Of a DNA stretch of 64,000 nt, positions 62,297-64,000 are shown piece by piece. A model generated the notes under the pieces. The model was not told the origin of the DNA. It saw nothing but the letters and a program-made list of their open reading frames with translations, and did no database searches. Origin of the DNA: Cymodocea nodosa (Eukaryota > Streptophyta > Magnoliopsida > Alismatales > Cymodoceaceae); the NCBI GenBank assembly GCA_036874045.1, contig CM072343.1, forward strand, positions 82,001 through 146,000. The letters run 5' to 3'. Numbering within the stretch: position 1 is the stretch's first letter; every line of letters starts with the position of its first letter. Made by a program: the position numbers and the translations under genes.

Positions 62297-62419
62297 TCCG
62301 ACAAGTAATACATCTTGGCATCGGTGGAGTTTATATACAACTCCACCGATGCCATAATTATTTTATATATATAATTTTAAAAAAGAAAATTATGGCATCG
62401 GTGGAGTTTCCGACAAGTA
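62297..62419. repeat. Perfect 16-bp hairpin with flanking direct repeats
   Basis: TGGCATCGGTGGAGTT (62316-62331) is followed after seven bases by its exact complement (62339-62354), and the same 16 bases occur again in direct orientation at 62393-62408. TCCGACAAGTA lies outside on both sides (62297-62307 and 62409-62419). Together these make a short foldback unit of about 120 bases. Confidence 0.9.
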
Positions 62420-64000
62420 TTAACAAGCAGTTAATGGACTTGCAGAGAGGGAGGAAGAGCACGATGTGGTAATAACGGAACGAACGTGTCGGTTACGGCG
62501 TATGTGGTACACAATGAAACGTCATTTTTGGCGAAAAGGAAAGGGAGAGGGTATTAGCTATCGTTTATTAAAAATCGTTGAGATTGGGATGTGTGAAAAT
62601 AATACTGTACCATCCTTTATTAATAATCGTTGACACACACACATCAGAGTAAATATGCGTAGGTAAGAATGAAAATGATGCAAAACTTTTGATCACATGT
62701 ATATATTATATATGTATGTATGTACGTAAATTCAGATTATAATATTATAAATCGGATTATTATAATTGCATAATGCTCTTCTGACGCATGCGTGTGATTT
62801 TGGGAAAGCGGGAGGAAGGAGCCAGAGTTTGGTTTTTCAAGGACGATGAATAAAGAATTAATGATAGAGGGGCGTAGGTGAATGGTTGACTTTTGCAGAA
62901 CCACGAGCTTGTAATCGAGATTCCAATTTTTTTAGTCACCGACGACTGAAGAAACGAAACATTGATTGATGTTTATAGACACACACAGGTGTCGCGGTTC
63001 ATGCGACGATGAGGCCTGGCCATTGCGCAAATAAAAAAACGAAAGAAGAAATCTCAAGCTGACGGGTAGCGATCCATTTCACGGTATCCGGTTACTGTTT
63101 TTGTTCAGATTATTCAGAGATCTCTCGCAGAGAATCCACCTTCCGCCATTCGACAAATACACAAATACTTACGTAGTTATCAAAAAAAAGCAAATACGTA
63201 CGTACATTTGGTATCTACGTTTGCTTCCCAGGGTTTCTTTTTCTTTTGTGGCGGTGAACGAGAAGTTTATCGGTCCGGGATGGTTGGATGAATACGTTTG
63301 GTTGTCTGTCGTCCTCCCCCTTTCCCGTCTCTTTCGCCAATTTGTTGCACATATGCGTGTTGCATGTGTGAACCGTGCTTTATTTTCATAGAAGGTGGCT
63401 TCCATGCATGTGCCTACCCACCACAACTACAAGCGATCACCATGCTCTGGTCCGTAGCAGAAAGAAAGTCACCCTTCTCCGACAATGTCCACTCTCGTGT
63501 GGTGCCATCTTTCTTTATTCCACGCTACAGCTCATCCTTCGTTTTCTCGTTAAAGTCATGTCTCAGATCAGAGAAGACCATCCATCTTCCATCTGCCCAT
63601 GTTTTCTTTAAAAACGTAAGGGGGAAAGGAGCGGTAAGACTTACGAGCGGAGCCTCCCAATGAAATAAATACGTACGTATGGGTTCGTCGTTTTCTACGT
63701 ACATACGTACGCTCTAACGAATATTGATGGTGGTACATATATTAGTGTAAGTGATACATACATACATACATAAGAAGATTCTTCAACCATGTTGAGATCG
63801 AATAATCGTTTGTTCGGTGGCGGTGACATTAATTCGTAAATCGAATCAAAAAAACACAATAGAATCGGACTGTTTAGGGAACATAGCGCAATAGAATAAA
63901 TAAAGTTGTAACAACTTTAAGCGTTACGATGGATGGCACATGCGTGCCTGAGTTCCCAACCACAGATTCTTAAGAGAGAAACAAACTTCTTAGCAACAGG
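62420..64000. other. Intergenic region at the right edge
   Basis: No gene supported. Short frames at 63101-63663 have no recognised relatives. The region holds several ACGTACGTA and CATACATACATA runs, as is common in plant non-coding DNA. Confidence 0.5.

Noticed and set aside
1-64000. CRISPR arrays, bacterial operons, phage genes, rRNA or tRNA genes
   Set aside because: None seen. The repeats are transposon-internal or microsatellite, and all supported genes have plant introns.

Overview
The window is nuclear DNA of a flowering plant. The genes are intron-rich, with plant-only families (Shaker K+ channel with ankyrin and KHA domains, CYP734A-type P450, BOR-type borate exporter, CesA zinc finger), long AT-rich intergenic stretches, many simple repeats and degenerate transposons. 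Gene content and style suggest a monocot, but that is only an impression; no rRNA, tRNA, organellar or bacterial features were seen. All gene models below were built by hand from reading frames, splice sites and remembered family sequences; there is no transcript support.

Layout: (1) 1-2504, non-coding, with a GC-richer block at about 640-1740. (2) 2505-3154 (-), a cellulose-synthase N-terminal fragment (zinc finger only). (3) 4504-10386 (-), a complete 13-exon mitochondrial-type NADH-cytochrome b5 reductase. (4) 12036-18625 (+), a BRCC36-like K63 deubiquitinase with an apparent AT-AC (U12) intron and an apparent one-base loss at one splice junction. (5) 19171-23798, a decayed PIF/Harbinger DNA transposon with transposase and Myb/SANT-like ORFs, terminal inverted repeats and internal 114-bp tandem repeats. 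(6) 27537-30395 (+), a CYP734A-like (brassinosteroid-inactivating family) P450. (7) 30396-34775, intergenic with a Ty3/gypsy chromodomain remnant. (8) 34776-38269 (+), a gene for an 88-residue small protein with a 3-kb U12-type GT-AG intron that carries a MITE-like element. (9) 39185-39601 (-), a single-exon 138-residue unknown plant protein with alanine repeats. (10) 43070-52494 (+), an 11-exon AKT1-type inward K+ channel with a GC-AG intron and a Ty1/copia relic in intron 10. (11) 56435-61665 (-), a 12-coding-exon BOR4-like borate transporter with a spliced 5' leader. (12) 61700-64000, non-coding, with CT/GA repeats and a perfect 16-bp hairpin.

The genes are ordinary, independently regulated plant genes and do not form a cluster. 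The K+ channel and the borate exporter are both membrane transporters and lie tail to tail, but nothing in the sequence links them. I found no clear undescribed multi-gene system. The points most worth a second look are the two U12-type introns, the free-standing CesA zinc-finger ORF, the splice-junction frameshift in BRCC36, the two-ORF Harbinger relic, and the small protein of unknown function whose last nine residues lie beyond the 3-kb minor-spliceosome intron.
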